DNA from: Candidatus Stramentimicrobium fermentans
GTDB taxonomy: Bacteria > Atribacterota > Phoenicimicrobiia > Phoenicimicrobiales > Stramentimicrobiaceae
Reading direction: 5' to 3'
Length of the DNA: 64,000 nt
NCBI GenBank assembly: GCA_012520575.1
Contig: JAAYOB010000018.1
Span: forward strand, 1-64,000
A program made the position numbers and the translations under genes. This document shows, in pieces, positions 37,949 to 46,208 of the stretch. Each line of letters begins with the position of its first letter. Position 1 is the stretch's first letter. Under the pieces are notes generated by a model, which was not told where the DNA came from, searched no databases, and saw only the letters and a list, made by a program, of their open reading frames with translations.

Positions 37949-38779
37949 ATGAAAGATGACAAGTTTTCTCATAAGAAATATCTTCACTACTCATATTCAT
38001 GGGTATTACTAATAATATTGCTCTTTCTGCCCATAGTTTCTTGCTGTCAGAAAATTATAGTTGATGATGATAATGAACTCATCAATCTTCTTTCCTATGA
38101 AATTATCGATATTTTTCCTCATGACCCCGCTGCCTTTACCCAGGGGTTAGTCTGGGAAGATGGTTTTCTCTATGAAGGGACCGGGCTTTATGGCTCCTCC
38201 TCTTTACGCAAGGTAGAACTAAAGACCGGAAAGGTTTTACAATGCCATAATCTTAATGATGATTATTTCGGAGAAGGAATCACTATCTTCAATGGCAGAA
38301 TATATCAACTGACCTGGCAGGAGAAGACCGGCTTTATCTATGATAAGGAGACTTTTAAACTACTGGACACTTTTACTTATCTCTCTGAAGGGTGGGGAAT
38401 TACGCATGATGGAGACAATCTCATTATTAGTGATGGGAGTTCGACTCTCCGCTTTTTAGATCCAATCAAAATGGAAGAAGTAAAGCAGCTACGAGTACAT
38501 TACAAAGGAAACACCATCTCTAATCTCAATGAATTAGAATATATCAAAGGTAAAATATATGCCAACATCTGGCAGACTACTCTGATTGCTATCGTCGACC
38601 CGGATACCGGAGAAGTGGTCAGCTGGATTAATTTAGGAGAGATCCTTATTTCGGTCGAGGAGGACAGTTGCCAAAAGATAGACGTCTTAAACGGTATTGC
38701 CTACAATGAAGGGAAGGATAGCCTCTTTGTTACCGGTAAACTCTGGCCCAAAATATTTGAGATAAAAATCCATAATTAG
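37949..38779 (+). CDS. Exported glutaminyl-peptide cyclotransferase (beta-propeller type)
   Basis: 276 residues. A signal segment at about 12-32 ends in the cysteine pair SCC, a possible lipobox. The rest is a five-bladed propeller of the Glu_cyclase_2 family: FTQGLVWEDGFLYEGTGLYG, FGEGI, YQLTWQEKTGF, EGWGITHDG and SDGSSTLRFLDP are the blade motifs with the conserved acidic and tryptophan residues. It converts N-terminal Gln of peptides or proteins to pyroglutamate outside the membrane. The ribosome site is weak. No partner genes. Confidence 0.88.
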   Translation: MKDDKFSHKKYLHYSYSWVLLIILLFLPIVSCCQKIIVDDDNELINLLSYEIIDIFPHDPAAFTQGLVWEDGFLYEGTGLYGSSSLRKVELKTGKVLQCHNLNDDYFGEGITIFNGRIYQLTWQEKTGFIYDKETFKLLDTFTYLSEGWGITHDGDNLIISDGSSTLRFLDPIKMEEVKQLRVHYKGNTISNLNELEYIKGKIYANIWQTTLIAIVDPDTGEVVSWINLGEILISVEEDSCQKIDVLNGIAYNEGKDSLFVTGKLWPKIFEIKIHN

Positions 38780-38795
38780 ATAACTATCTGCTAAT

Positions 38796-38838
38796 TAATT
38801 GGTATGGTTTTTTAACAAGTTAACCAATTATATTCTAT
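38796..38838 (+). terminator. Weak terminator-like hairpin after the cyclotransferase
   Basis: Arms TAATTGGT and ACCAATTA flank a 19-base T-rich loop, followed by TATTCTATT. It is short and AT-rich, so low confidence. Confidence 0.3.
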
Positions 38839-38957
38839 TAAAACCTCTGCTATGGTGTAAAATTTATTTTAAAATGAGCTTATTCGATGTTATATTAATT
38901 ATGCTAATTTTTAATTGTCAAAAACGTAACCAAGAATTAATAAAATTGTGAGATGTG

Positions 38958-40706
38958 ATGTTTAAAAAATTCATTCATTATTATAAACCTTATAAGGGAA
39001 TATTTTTTATAGATTTATTGAGTGCCACCATTATTGCGGCTATTGACTTGGTATTTCCGGCGATAACCAGATTGTTTATTAATAACATAATTCCGGAAAA
39101 CCAATTCCGGCTTTTTTATATCTATATCGGGGTTTTAGTAATTCTTTCCATAATACGAACTATTGCCAACTATGTAGTAAATTTCTGGGGTCATGCTATG
39201 GGAACCAGAATGGAAAGGGATATGAGGACAGACATCTTTACCCATTTACAAACATTATCCTTAGACTATTTTGATAATGTTAAGACCGGGCATCTAATGT
39301 CCCGAGTGATCAATGACATAAGTAATATTGGGGAGCTGGCTCACCATGGTCCGGAAGATTTGTTCTTATCCTTTATTATGATTGTTGGGTCTTTTATCAT
39401 CCTATTTCGTATAGAATGGCGGCTTACCATAGTCCTCTATAGTTTTCTGATTATATTAATGGGCTATACGGTCTATAAGAGAAAAAAGATGACCGCAGTA
39501 TATCGCTTGGTTAGAAAAAAAATTGCCAATGTGAATGCCCAATTAGAGAATAGTATTTCCGGGATAAGGGTGGCTAAGGCCTTTACCAATGAAGAGTACG
39601 AATTAGAAAAATTTGACATGGGGAATCAAGAGTTTAACCAATCCCGGGAGATGGCTTATAAGGTTATGGCTGAATTTTATTCTACAATAATGTTCTTACT
39701 CGGCTTTTTAGATATAATAGCTCTGGGATTGGGCGGCTATTTAGTTTTTCAGAAAGTAATAAATATTGGTGATTTAGTTGCTTATCTCTTGTATATCAGT
39801 TTTTTCCTACAGCCGATTCGTAGATTGACTAACTTTACCGAACAGCTGCAAGAAGGTATCAGTGGTTTTGAAAGACTGGTAGAGATAATGTCCATTAAAC
39901 CTACTATTATTGACAAAGAAGATGCTGTTGAGTTGAATAGTGTTAGTGGAAGAATTGAATTTAAAAATGTCTCCTTCAGCTATAAAAAAGAAGAAGTTGT
40001 ATTGTCAGATATTAACCTGACTATCAATACCGGTCAGACTTTAGCATTGGTAGGGCCTTCTGGTGCCGGTAAAACCACCTTATGTCATCTCATACCACGC
40101 TTTTATGAGATAAATTCAGGTGAAATTCTTATAGATGGTATCAATATTCAAGATATTACCATGTATTCTCTGCGTAAAAATATCGGTCTGGTGCAGCAGG
40201 ATGTCTTCTTATTTACCGGTACTATTGGGGAGAACATCTTGTATGGTAAACCGGATGCCAACGAAGAAGAGGTAATACAGGCGGCTATTGATGCTAATAT
40301 AGATGATTTTATTCAGACTTTGCCTGATAAATATGATACCTATGTCGGTGAAAAGGGCGTTATGCTCTCCGGTGGTCAAAAACAGAGAATATCGCTGGCT
40401 AGGGCTTTTCTGAAAAATCCGCCTATCTTAATTTTGGATGAGGCAACCTCCTCGCTCGATGCCGAAACAGAGGCAATTATCCAGGAATCACTAGAAAAAC
40501 TGGTCATTGGTCGTACTGTTCTGGTCATAGCACACCGCCTTTCTACCATTAGAAATGCTGACCAGATTATCGTTCTGACCAATAAAGGGATTATTGAAAA
40601 AGGAACACATGAAGAATTACTCGCCAATGATAAGTTGTATTCCAAGCTCTACCAATCACAATTCAAGGGCTTCATACCTGATGAGGTGCAGAAAAATAAC
40701 AATTGA
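38958..40706 (+). CDS. ABC exporter half-transporter (MsbA/multidrug type)
   Basis: 582 residues with a six-helix membrane domain fused to an ATPase. Walker A is GPSGAGKTT, the signature LSGGQKQRISLARAF, Walker B ILILDEATSSLD and the H-loop AHRLST. It works as a homodimer that exports lipids, drugs or peptides. ATG 38958 is chosen over GTG 38955. It lies alone with no processing or peptide genes, so lipid flippase or drug efflux are equally possible. Confidence 0.9.
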   Translation: MFKKFIHYYKPYKGIFFIDLLSATIIAAIDLVFPAITRLFINNIIPENQFRLFYIYIGVLVILSIIRTIANYVVNFWGHAMGTRMERDMRTDIFTHLQTLSLDYFDNVKTGHLMSRVINDISNIGELAHHGPEDLFLSFIMIVGSFIILFRIEWRLTIVLYSFLIILMGYTVYKRKKMTAVYRLVRKKIANVNAQLENSISGIRVAKAFTNEEYELEKFDMGNQEFNQSREMAYKVMAEFYSTIMFLLGFLDIIALGLGGYLVFQKVINIGDLVAYLLYISFFLQPIRRLTNFTEQLQEGISGFERLVEIMSIKPTIIDKEDAVELNSVSGRIEFKNVSFSYKKEEVVLSDINLTINTGQTLALVGPSGAGKTTLCHLIPRFYEINSGEILIDGINIQDITMYSLRKNIGLVQQDVFLFTGTIGENILYGKPDANEEEVIQAAIDANIDDFIQTLPDKYDTYVGEKGVMLSGGQKQRISLARAFLKNPPILILDEATSSLDAETEAIIQESLEKLVIGRTVLVIAHRLSTIRNADQIIVLTNKGIIEKGTHEELLANDKLYSKLYQSQFKGFIPDEVQKNNN

Positions 40707-40922
40707 CAACAGATTGGAAAGTAGCCCAGCTAATGATGACATAAGGGTAAAACCAAGGGCTGAGCCATAGACAAAGTTGATAGACCCCTTTAAGCCATAT
40801 TAATGATCTCATACCATATTCTTTTTTATGCCTATTGCTAAGAGTCGAAATCTAATAAGGAGTCAATAGATATAGTTCAAATAATTTTGTAAAAAACAAA
40901 TGGTAAAATGTTCTAAAAAATT

Positions 40923-40951
40923 TTGCCATATAACTACACTTTCATTATAAT
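40923..40951 (+). promoter_or_regulatory. Near-consensus promoter for plsX
   Basis: TTGCCA (40923-40928), exactly 17 bases, then TATAAT (40946-40951). It predicts a 50-base leader. It is preceded by about 210 bases with no recognisable feature. Confidence 0.7.
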
Positions 40952-41006
40952 GTTACTAAATATTTTACTAATATCAGTTATGGGTTGGTATTGAGGAGGA
41001 AATGAA

Positions 41007-41999
41007 TTGAATATAGCATTAGACGTAATGGGGGGAGATTATAGTCCTGAGGAGACCATTAAAGGTGCCTCTCTTTTTTTGAAAGAAAAGGACTGTACTC
41101 TAACTCTTTTAGGAGAAAAAGATGTAGTTAGTTCCGTTATGGGCAACTATTCTTTTGACAAAAACAAGGTTAAAGTTGTGAATTGCCCCAACAGTAATAG
41201 TAATGAAGTATTTTCTATTGATGTCATAAAAGGGAAAGAGGGTTCTCCCATAATAACAGGTATGGATTTGTTAAAAAATGATAAGGCGGATGCCTTTGTT
41301 TCAGCCGGTAATAGCGGTGCAATCATGGCTGGTGCCCTTTTGAAGCTGGGCTGTATTCCGGGTGTAAAACGTCCGGCAATAGCTATCATTATCCCGACTT
41401 TAAACGGCAATAAAGTTATCTTGGATGTGGGTGCCAATGTAGATTGTAAACCAATTCATCTGCTCCATTTTGCCCTTATGGGTAATGCCTATGCTAAATA
41501 CGAATTGGGATTTGAAAACCCTAAAGTAGCGCTCTTGAATATTGGAGAAGAGGAGAATAAGGGAAATCGATTAACCCGAGAGGCATACCCGCTGCTCGCC
41601 GAGAGAGGGGATTTAAATTTTGTCGGCAATATCGAAGGTCGGGATATTTTTATGGGAACGGCAGATGTTATTGTCTGTGATGGATTTGTAGGTAATATTA
41701 TCTTAAAGACAGCTGAAGGGCTTTCCGGTATGTTTATGACGGATTTTAAACTGAGTATTTTGAGGAGTCTTCCCGCGGGAGATATAACGGAAATGCTCAA
41801 AGAAAGATTTAACGATTATGCCATCCGAAGAAATTATAAAACATATGGCGGGGTACCTCTCTTAGGGGTAAACGGACTATGCTTTATCTGTCATGGCCGT
41901 TCCAAAGCCGAAGCGATTAGAAATGCTTTACATGGTGCCTCGATATTTGTGCAGAATAAGGGGTTAGAGCACCTGAAAAAAATAAACCTTGAAAATTAA
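41007..41999 (+). CDS. plsX: Phosphate acyltransferase PlsX
   Basis: 330 residues. It turns acyl-ACP into acyl-phosphate for PlsY in phospholipid synthesis. Visible signatures are ALDVMGGDYSPEETIKGA, FVSAGNSGAIMAGALLKLG, LLNIGEEENKGN and VCDGFVGNI. TTG 41007 is the start because GAGGAGGA lies 6 bases before it; the nearby ATG at 41002 runs into a stop at once. The usual fab genes are not adjacent. Its stop lies one base from the convergent membrane-protein gene. Confidence 0.95.
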   Translation: MNIALDVMGGDYSPEETIKGASLFLKEKDCTLTLLGEKDVVSSVMGNYSFDKNKVKVVNCPNSNSNEVFSIDVIKGKEGSPIITGMDLLKNDKADAFVSAGNSGAIMAGALLKLGCIPGVKRPAIAIIIPTLNGNKVILDVGANVDCKPIHLLHFALMGNAYAKYELGFENPKVALLNIGEEENKGNRLTREAYPLLAERGDLNFVGNIEGRDIFMGTADVIVCDGFVGNIILKTAEGLSGMFMTDFKLSILRSLPAGDITEMLKERFNDYAIRRNYKTYGGVPLLGVNGLCFICHGRSKAEAIRNALHGASIFVQNKGLEHLKKINLEN

Positions 42000-42000
42000 T

Positions 42001-42447
42001 TTAAAAGATACGTCCCAGAATAAAGCCTAAGAGTAAACCAATTAGGAAAATGGTAGTTATAATGCGGGCATCTTTAACCATGCTCATTCCTTTAAAACGA
42101 ATTACTATCAGTGTAACAAAGTAAGCAGACACATTTAAGGTTACAAAGATAGGCCAGGTGATGATATTGGCAATCATAGGCCCGATGTAAGGAATTGACT
42201 GTATCAAAACTAAGAGACAAGTAAATAGACTACTGAATACCTCTATAACAATCCCTGCCAGAGCTACAATCACGGTGATAAGGAAAGCATCTATTTCGGT
42301 GTAACGGAAAAGATAGTAGACTAATGAGAATAGAAAAACAGCGTAAAAAACATGGCGGGTTGAGATCTTTGATTTTTCGGGAATACGGGGCTTTAAATCC
42401 TGTTTCAACGGAGTATTTTGCTCTTGGTTTTTATTGTCTATATCCAT
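42001..42447 (-). CDS. Hypothetical membrane protein
   Basis: 148 residues from ATG 42447. A polar, lysine/glutamine-rich N-terminus of about 30 residues precedes four hydrophobic helices, ending IGLLLGFILGRIF. I recognise no family. The gene abuts plsX tail to tail with one base between stops, leaving no room for a terminator. It could be an envelope or stress-related protein, but nothing supports one role. Confidence 0.6.
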   Translation of the reverse strand: MDIDNKNQEQNTPLKQDLKPRIPEKSKISTRHVFYAVFLFSLVYYLFRYTEIDAFLITVIVALAGIVIEVFSSLFTCLLVLIQSIPYIGPMIANIITWPIFVTLNVSAYFVTLIVIRFKGMSMVKDARIITTIFLIGLLLGFILGRIF

Positions 42448-42828
42448 TTTTTTATTCTTAACAATTATTAACAACTATATAACTGTACCCAGATTATCAA
42501 TTTATTAATCTTTAGTTAATCAATAATTCCTATACTGTTATTTGCTATCATATAGAAATATGCGCTTGACTGTCAAATATTTCCCCAATAATTCGTATTA
42601 AGGACAATATTATGTGGTATATTTAAGCCACTATCCTTTCACATATCAGAAATGGCTAACGTATACTAAGAAAAAATTAACCGTAATAGTAGACCGTGCA
42701 CTCATTATTTGTTAAAATCAACTAAGAATTATAAATATTATACTTTTTATTCACCAAGGTTGGTTAGCATTGTCTTGATAATGATTGAGAATCTATCTTG
42801 GATTGAGGCAAGGTAAGAAAGAGCTTAA
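42448..42828. other. Divergent intergenic region upstream of mntP
   Basis: 381 bases between the hypothetical membrane protein and mntP. I looked for the yybP-ykoY manganese riboswitch expected before mntP and did not see its conserved core. A possible Fur-family box lies at 42776-42798. Otherwise AT-rich without features. Confidence 0.45.
42776..42798 (+). promoter_or_regulatory. Possible Fur/Mur-type box upstream of mntP
   Basis: TTGATAATGATTGAGAATC matches the first half of the Fur consensus (GATAATGAT) well and the second half loosely. It starts about 50 bases before the mntP ATG. A metal-dependent repressor there would suit a manganese exporter. Confidence 0.35.
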
Positions 42829-43389
42829 ATGACTTCTTTTTCTATGGTGCTTTTAGCTTTGGGATTAGCTATGGATGCCTTTGCTGTTTCTATCACCGGA
42901 GGCATGGTGACCAGTTCTATTAATATCCTTTTTGCTCTGAAGATTGCCCTGTTCTTTGCCGGTTTCCAGATGATTATGCCCTGGCTGGGCTGGTGGTTTG
43001 GGAGAAACATAGCTCCTTATTTGGAATGTTGTAATTATTGGATAGCTTCTTTACTCCTCTTCTTAATAGGGTTTAAGATGGTCTATGAGTCATTTCAATA
43101 CAAAGAAAATAAACAGTGCTTAAACTTTAAAAGTATATCAGTGTTATTTCTTTTAGCTATTGCCACCAGTATGGATGCCTTTGCCGCGGGGGTGAGTCTC
43201 TCTTTCTTGGGGCCGGACATTGTAAAGGCACTATGGATTATAGGAACTACTACTCTCTTGTTATCTTTACTGGGGGTTAGCATAGGTAAGATGTTGGGTC
43301 ATGTTTTAAAAAGGTATGCTGAGCTAGCCGGTGGTGTGATCTTAATATTAATTGGCTTACAGGTTTTAGTAGGTCACCTGGGAGGTTAA
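42829..43389 (+). CDS. mntP: Manganese efflux pump MntP
   Basis: 186 residues with six helices in two repeats. The paired motifs LALGLAMDAFAVS in helix 1 and IATSMDAFAAGVSLS in helix 4 hold the essential aspartates, and GWWFGRN follows helix 2. It exports excess Mn2+. The ATG follows AAGAAAGAG. The stop overlaps the ribosome site of the next gene (GGGAGGT), which starts one base later, so mntP and the caspase lipoprotein gene are translationally linked. Confidence 0.93.
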   Translation: MTSFSMVLLALGLAMDAFAVSITGGMVTSSINILFALKIALFFAGFQMIMPWLGWWFGRNIAPYLECCNYWIASLLLFLIGFKMVYESFQYKENKQCLNFKSISVLFLLAIATSMDAFAAGVSLSFLGPDIVKALWIIGTTTLLLSLLGVSIGKMLGHVLKRYAELAGGVILILIGLQVLVGHLGG

Positions 43390-43390
43390 A

Positions 43391-44530
43391 ATGCATAATA
43401 GGACCAAATATTTTTTTCCTAATTTAATAATTCTTTTGGCAATAACTGTATTCCTTGGCGGATGCACCTTCTTCCCCACTTGTTCACTTGATATAACTAG
43501 CAATCCTTCCGGTGCCCAAATATTTCTTAATGGTAATTACACCGGAGAAGTTACTCCCGCTCTGATTGAAAACATTTTTCCGGGTACTTATGATATTTTG
43601 CTGACCCTGGATAATCCGCCTATGACCGGTTCCGAAACAGTGGTTATTGACTCCGGCCAGACTCTTAACTTAGCAATGGAATTAGCCCCTAAGGTAACAT
43701 ACCGTGCTCTATTAATAGGGATTGACAAATATAAACACCACCCTTTAATTTTTAATTTAATAGCCCCTCCCTATGATGTCTTCAGAGTAAGTCAAGTTTT
43801 AGAGCATGCTCGGTTTGGTGAAAATAAAACCACCTTTTCAGTTGTCAATACTTTGACTGGAGAAGAGGCTACTTATTTTAATATTATGCAGGGAATTACC
43901 TCTACCTTCCGAGATGCTAATAATAATGATATATCTTATTTTTATTATTCCGGACACGGCTTAAATGAGGGCGGCACAGTAGCTATTTCGTCCTATGATG
44001 CGACACTCGAATATGGCAGTTTTAATGGGTGGATTACAGTCGATGAGTTGGCTGCTAAGTTGGCAAGCATTCCCGGAACAAAGGTAGTTATTCTCGATTC
44101 CTGTCATTCCGGTGGTTTTATCGGCAAGGATTTATCTTTAAGAGAAGTAATGGATAAGGTAAGATTGCAATCGATAAACACAAGTATCTTAGATTCCTTT
44201 AGTGCCTATGATGTTATCAGGGAGAAAGGAAACCTTGCCTCAAGTGGATTCAGGGTAATTGTGTCTGCTACAAGTAAACAGGAGTGTTTTGAGACCTCCA
44301 GACCCCATCCCGTTGATGGAAATCCCTATGGCTATTTTACCATGGCTTTATGTGAAGGGTGCGGATATAATAGTTTCCGCTTCCCATACCCTGCAGATCA
44401 GAATCAGAATCAACGGATAGCCTTAAGTGAAATGTATCAATATATTTATCAACATCCTTTTTTAGCACACTTAGATCAGGATGCACAGGTCTATCCCCAA
44501 AATTCTAATCTTTCTTTTTTAGAATATTAA
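43391..44530 (+). CDS. Lipoprotein with PEGA domain and caspase-like (C14) protease domain
   Basis: 379 residues. The signal peptide ends in lipobox LGGC (Cys25). A PEGA domain spans about 32-98 (SLDITSNPSGAQIFLNGNYTG). A caspase/metacaspase domain follows at about 103-375, with YRALLIGIDKY as strand 1, catalytic His189 in FYYSGHG and catalytic Cys238 in LDSCHSGGF. Both catalytic residues are intact. It is therefore predicted to be an active, membrane-anchored cysteine protease on the outer face of a membrane. The start is ATG 43391 behind GGGAGG, one base after mntP stops. A terminator follows. Substrate unknown; bacterial orthocaspases usually cut after Arg or Lys. Confidence 0.88.
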   Translation: MHNRTKYFFPNLIILLAITVFLGGCTFFPTCSLDITSNPSGAQIFLNGNYTGEVTPALIENIFPGTYDILLTLDNPPMTGSETVVIDSGQTLNLAMELAPKVTYRALLIGIDKYKHHPLIFNLIAPPYDVFRVSQVLEHARFGENKTTFSVVNTLTGEEATYFNIMQGITSTFRDANNNDISYFYYSGHGLNEGGTVAISSYDATLEYGSFNGWITVDELAAKLASIPGTKVVILDSCHSGGFIGKDLSLREVMDKVRLQSINTSILDSFSAYDVIREKGNLASSGFRVIVSATSKQECFETSRPHPVDGNPYGYFTMALCEGCGYNSFRFPYPADQNQNQRIALSEMYQYIYQHPFLAHLDQDAQVYPQNSNLSFLEY

Positions 44531-44651
44531 TAAGAATTCCTTTTAACAGAATAGAAAACGTATTTAAGAATCAGGTTTCAACTATTATAATATCTCTGAA
44601 AATCTATTTAATTTGAAATAAACCCAATTCACTATTAAAAAAGCTACTCAA

Positions 44652-44697
44652 AAAATAAGCAAGGACCACTCGTTTTAAAAGAATCCTTGCTTATTTT
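44652..44697. terminator. Terminator after the caspase lipoprotein gene
   Basis: A perfect 14-base-pair stem (AAAATAAGCAAGGA with TCCTTGCTTATTTT) encloses an 18-base loop. A/T-rich ends on both sides allow use in either direction. Confidence 0.75.
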
Positions 44698-44704
44698 AAT
44701 CTAC

Positions 44705-44811
44705 TCAACTTTCTTCTTTTCGCTCAGTTGTTTTCATGGCATCAATCAGCTCGATAGCTTCATCACGGGTTATATTTCCTTATTTGAGCATATCCAAACT
44801 TTTTAAATATT
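44705..44811 (-). pseudogene. Fragment of a SHOCT/DUF2089-like C-terminus
   Basis: The minus strand reads SLDMLK-stop-GNITRDEAIELIDAMKTTERKEES-stop. The pattern L-x-M-L-x-x-G-x-I-T-x-x-E-A-x-x-L-I is the common C-terminal helix pair of SHOCT-like or DUF2089-type proteins. An in-frame stop breaks it and there is no gene body upstream, so this is a decayed 3' end. Confidence 0.45.
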
Positions 44812-44914
44812 ATATAGAATACTAATATAGTTAAGTTTTACATTTTTCAGGATTTGTTAAATTATTGGAAAGAAAGTATGATATAGGATAGAAACAGAAA
44901 GAAAGGGAAAGATA

Positions 44915-45775
44915 TTGAGATTAGGATGCCATGTCTCTATTGCGGGAGGTATTGAACAGTCAATTTCCCGGGCGAAAGCCCTTGAAATTAATACCATGCA
45001 GATTTTTTCTAAAAACTCTCGCGCCTGGCAGGAAAAGACTTATACCAATTCGGAAATAATAGAATTTCAGAGAAAATTACAGAAATCAACCCTTTCACCG
45101 ATTTTTATCCATGCTTCTTATCTTATCAATCTTGCCTCACCGGATGAAGAGATATATACCAAGTCTATAGCTGCCTTCCGGGAAGAACTGAAAAGAGGGG
45201 GCGATTTGTTAGTCAATTTAAGTCAGCCTTATCTTATCATTCATCCGGGTGCCCATCGCGGTGCCGGGGAAGAGTTTGGCTTAAATAGAATAATCAAAGC
45301 TCTAAGAAATGTTTTAAAACAAAGTTCATATTTGAAACTATCTACTATGGTCTTATTAGAAAATACTTCCGGTATGGGGAGCGGCTTAGGTCATTCCTTC
45401 AGTCAGTTAAAATATATTATGGAGCAGATAGATTATCCGGACAAGGTAGGAGTATGTTTTGATACCTGTCATGCTTTTGCTGCCGGGTACAATCTGGCAG
45501 AAGAGCAAGGGATAGAGGAGACCATTGCCCAGTTTGATAGAGAAATCGGTTTAGATAAATTAAAGGTTATTCACCTAAATGACTCAAAATATGGCTTAGG
45601 TTCTAAACGAGACAGACATACCCATATCGGAGAAGGATTTATCGGTACAAATGGTTTCAGACTTTTGATAAATCACCCTCAGCTTAAGGATCTGCCCTTT
45701 ATCCTGGAAACCCCTAAAAAGAATGATAAAGATGACCGGAGAAATATTGAATTGGTGAGAAGTTTGAGGGAATAG
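44915..45775 (+). CDS. nfo: Endonuclease IV (AP endonuclease)
   Basis: 286 residues, the standard length. It cuts DNA 5' to abasic sites in base excision repair. Trinuclear zinc ligands are visible in order: IHPGAHRG, VLLENTSGMG, CFDTCHAFAAGY, VIHLNDSKYGLGSKRDRHTHIGEG and LETPK. The start is TTG 44915 (RLGCHVSIAGG), with AAAGGGA upstream. It stands alone ahead of the tRNA-Leu gene. Confidence 0.96.
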   Translation: MRLGCHVSIAGGIEQSISRAKALEINTMQIFSKNSRAWQEKTYTNSEIIEFQRKLQKSTLSPIFIHASYLINLASPDEEIYTKSIAAFREELKRGGDLLVNLSQPYLIIHPGAHRGAGEEFGLNRIIKALRNVLKQSSYLKLSTMVLLENTSGMGSGLGHSFSQLKYIMEQIDYPDKVGVCFDTCHAFAAGYNLAEEQGIEETIAQFDREIGLDKLKVIHLNDSKYGLGSKRDRHTHIGEGFIGTNGFRLLINHPQLKDLPFILETPKKNDKDDRRNIELVRSLRE

Positions 45776-45918
45776 ACCGATAGAACCGGTTAAAGCAACG
45801 GCTAAGGCTTGTTAAGATTCACTTTCTAACTCAGGTTTGTTATAATAAGGCGGTTAAGTGCTTTAATCTTAATATGATAGGTAGGCTTGCATGTTATTGC
45901 AGGTAGGTTAATTTAGAT

Positions 45919-46006
45919 TGGTGCCGAAGGGGGGATTTGAACCCCCACAGGTGTGAAACCTACTACGCCCTGAACGTAGCGCGTCTGCCGATTCCGCCAC
46001 TTCGGC
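45919..46006 (-). tRNA. tRNA-Leu (anticodon CAG)
   Basis: An 88-base class II tRNA on the minus strand with encoded CCA. The acceptor stem GCCGAAG pairs with CTTCGGC, the anticodon stem CTACG/CGTAG carries loop TTCAGGG, and a long variable arm precedes GGTTCAAATCC. The anticodon occupies 45970-45972. Confidence 0.97.
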
Positions 46007-46208
46007 TGCATAACTATAATAATAGACAATTCAAGGTAAATGAATTAGCATATAGATTATTTTCTAACACATTATAGCATAGATAAAATTAGGTATCTTG
46101 TCAAGAAAATTACCTCATTGAGGCAGATAGATTAGTAAGACATTTTATAGGAGAGACAGCGCAAAAACAAAAATAATAAAATAATGAGGATTGTTAAGGA
46201 GTAGAGTT

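Noticed and set aside
42448-42828. yybP-ykoY manganese riboswitch before mntP
   Set aside because: The conserved core of this RNA is not visible by eye in the leader.
43391-44530. Caspase gene as part of an anti-phage defence system
   Set aside because: It encodes an exported lipoprotein and its neighbours are mntP and nfo, with no defence genes around.
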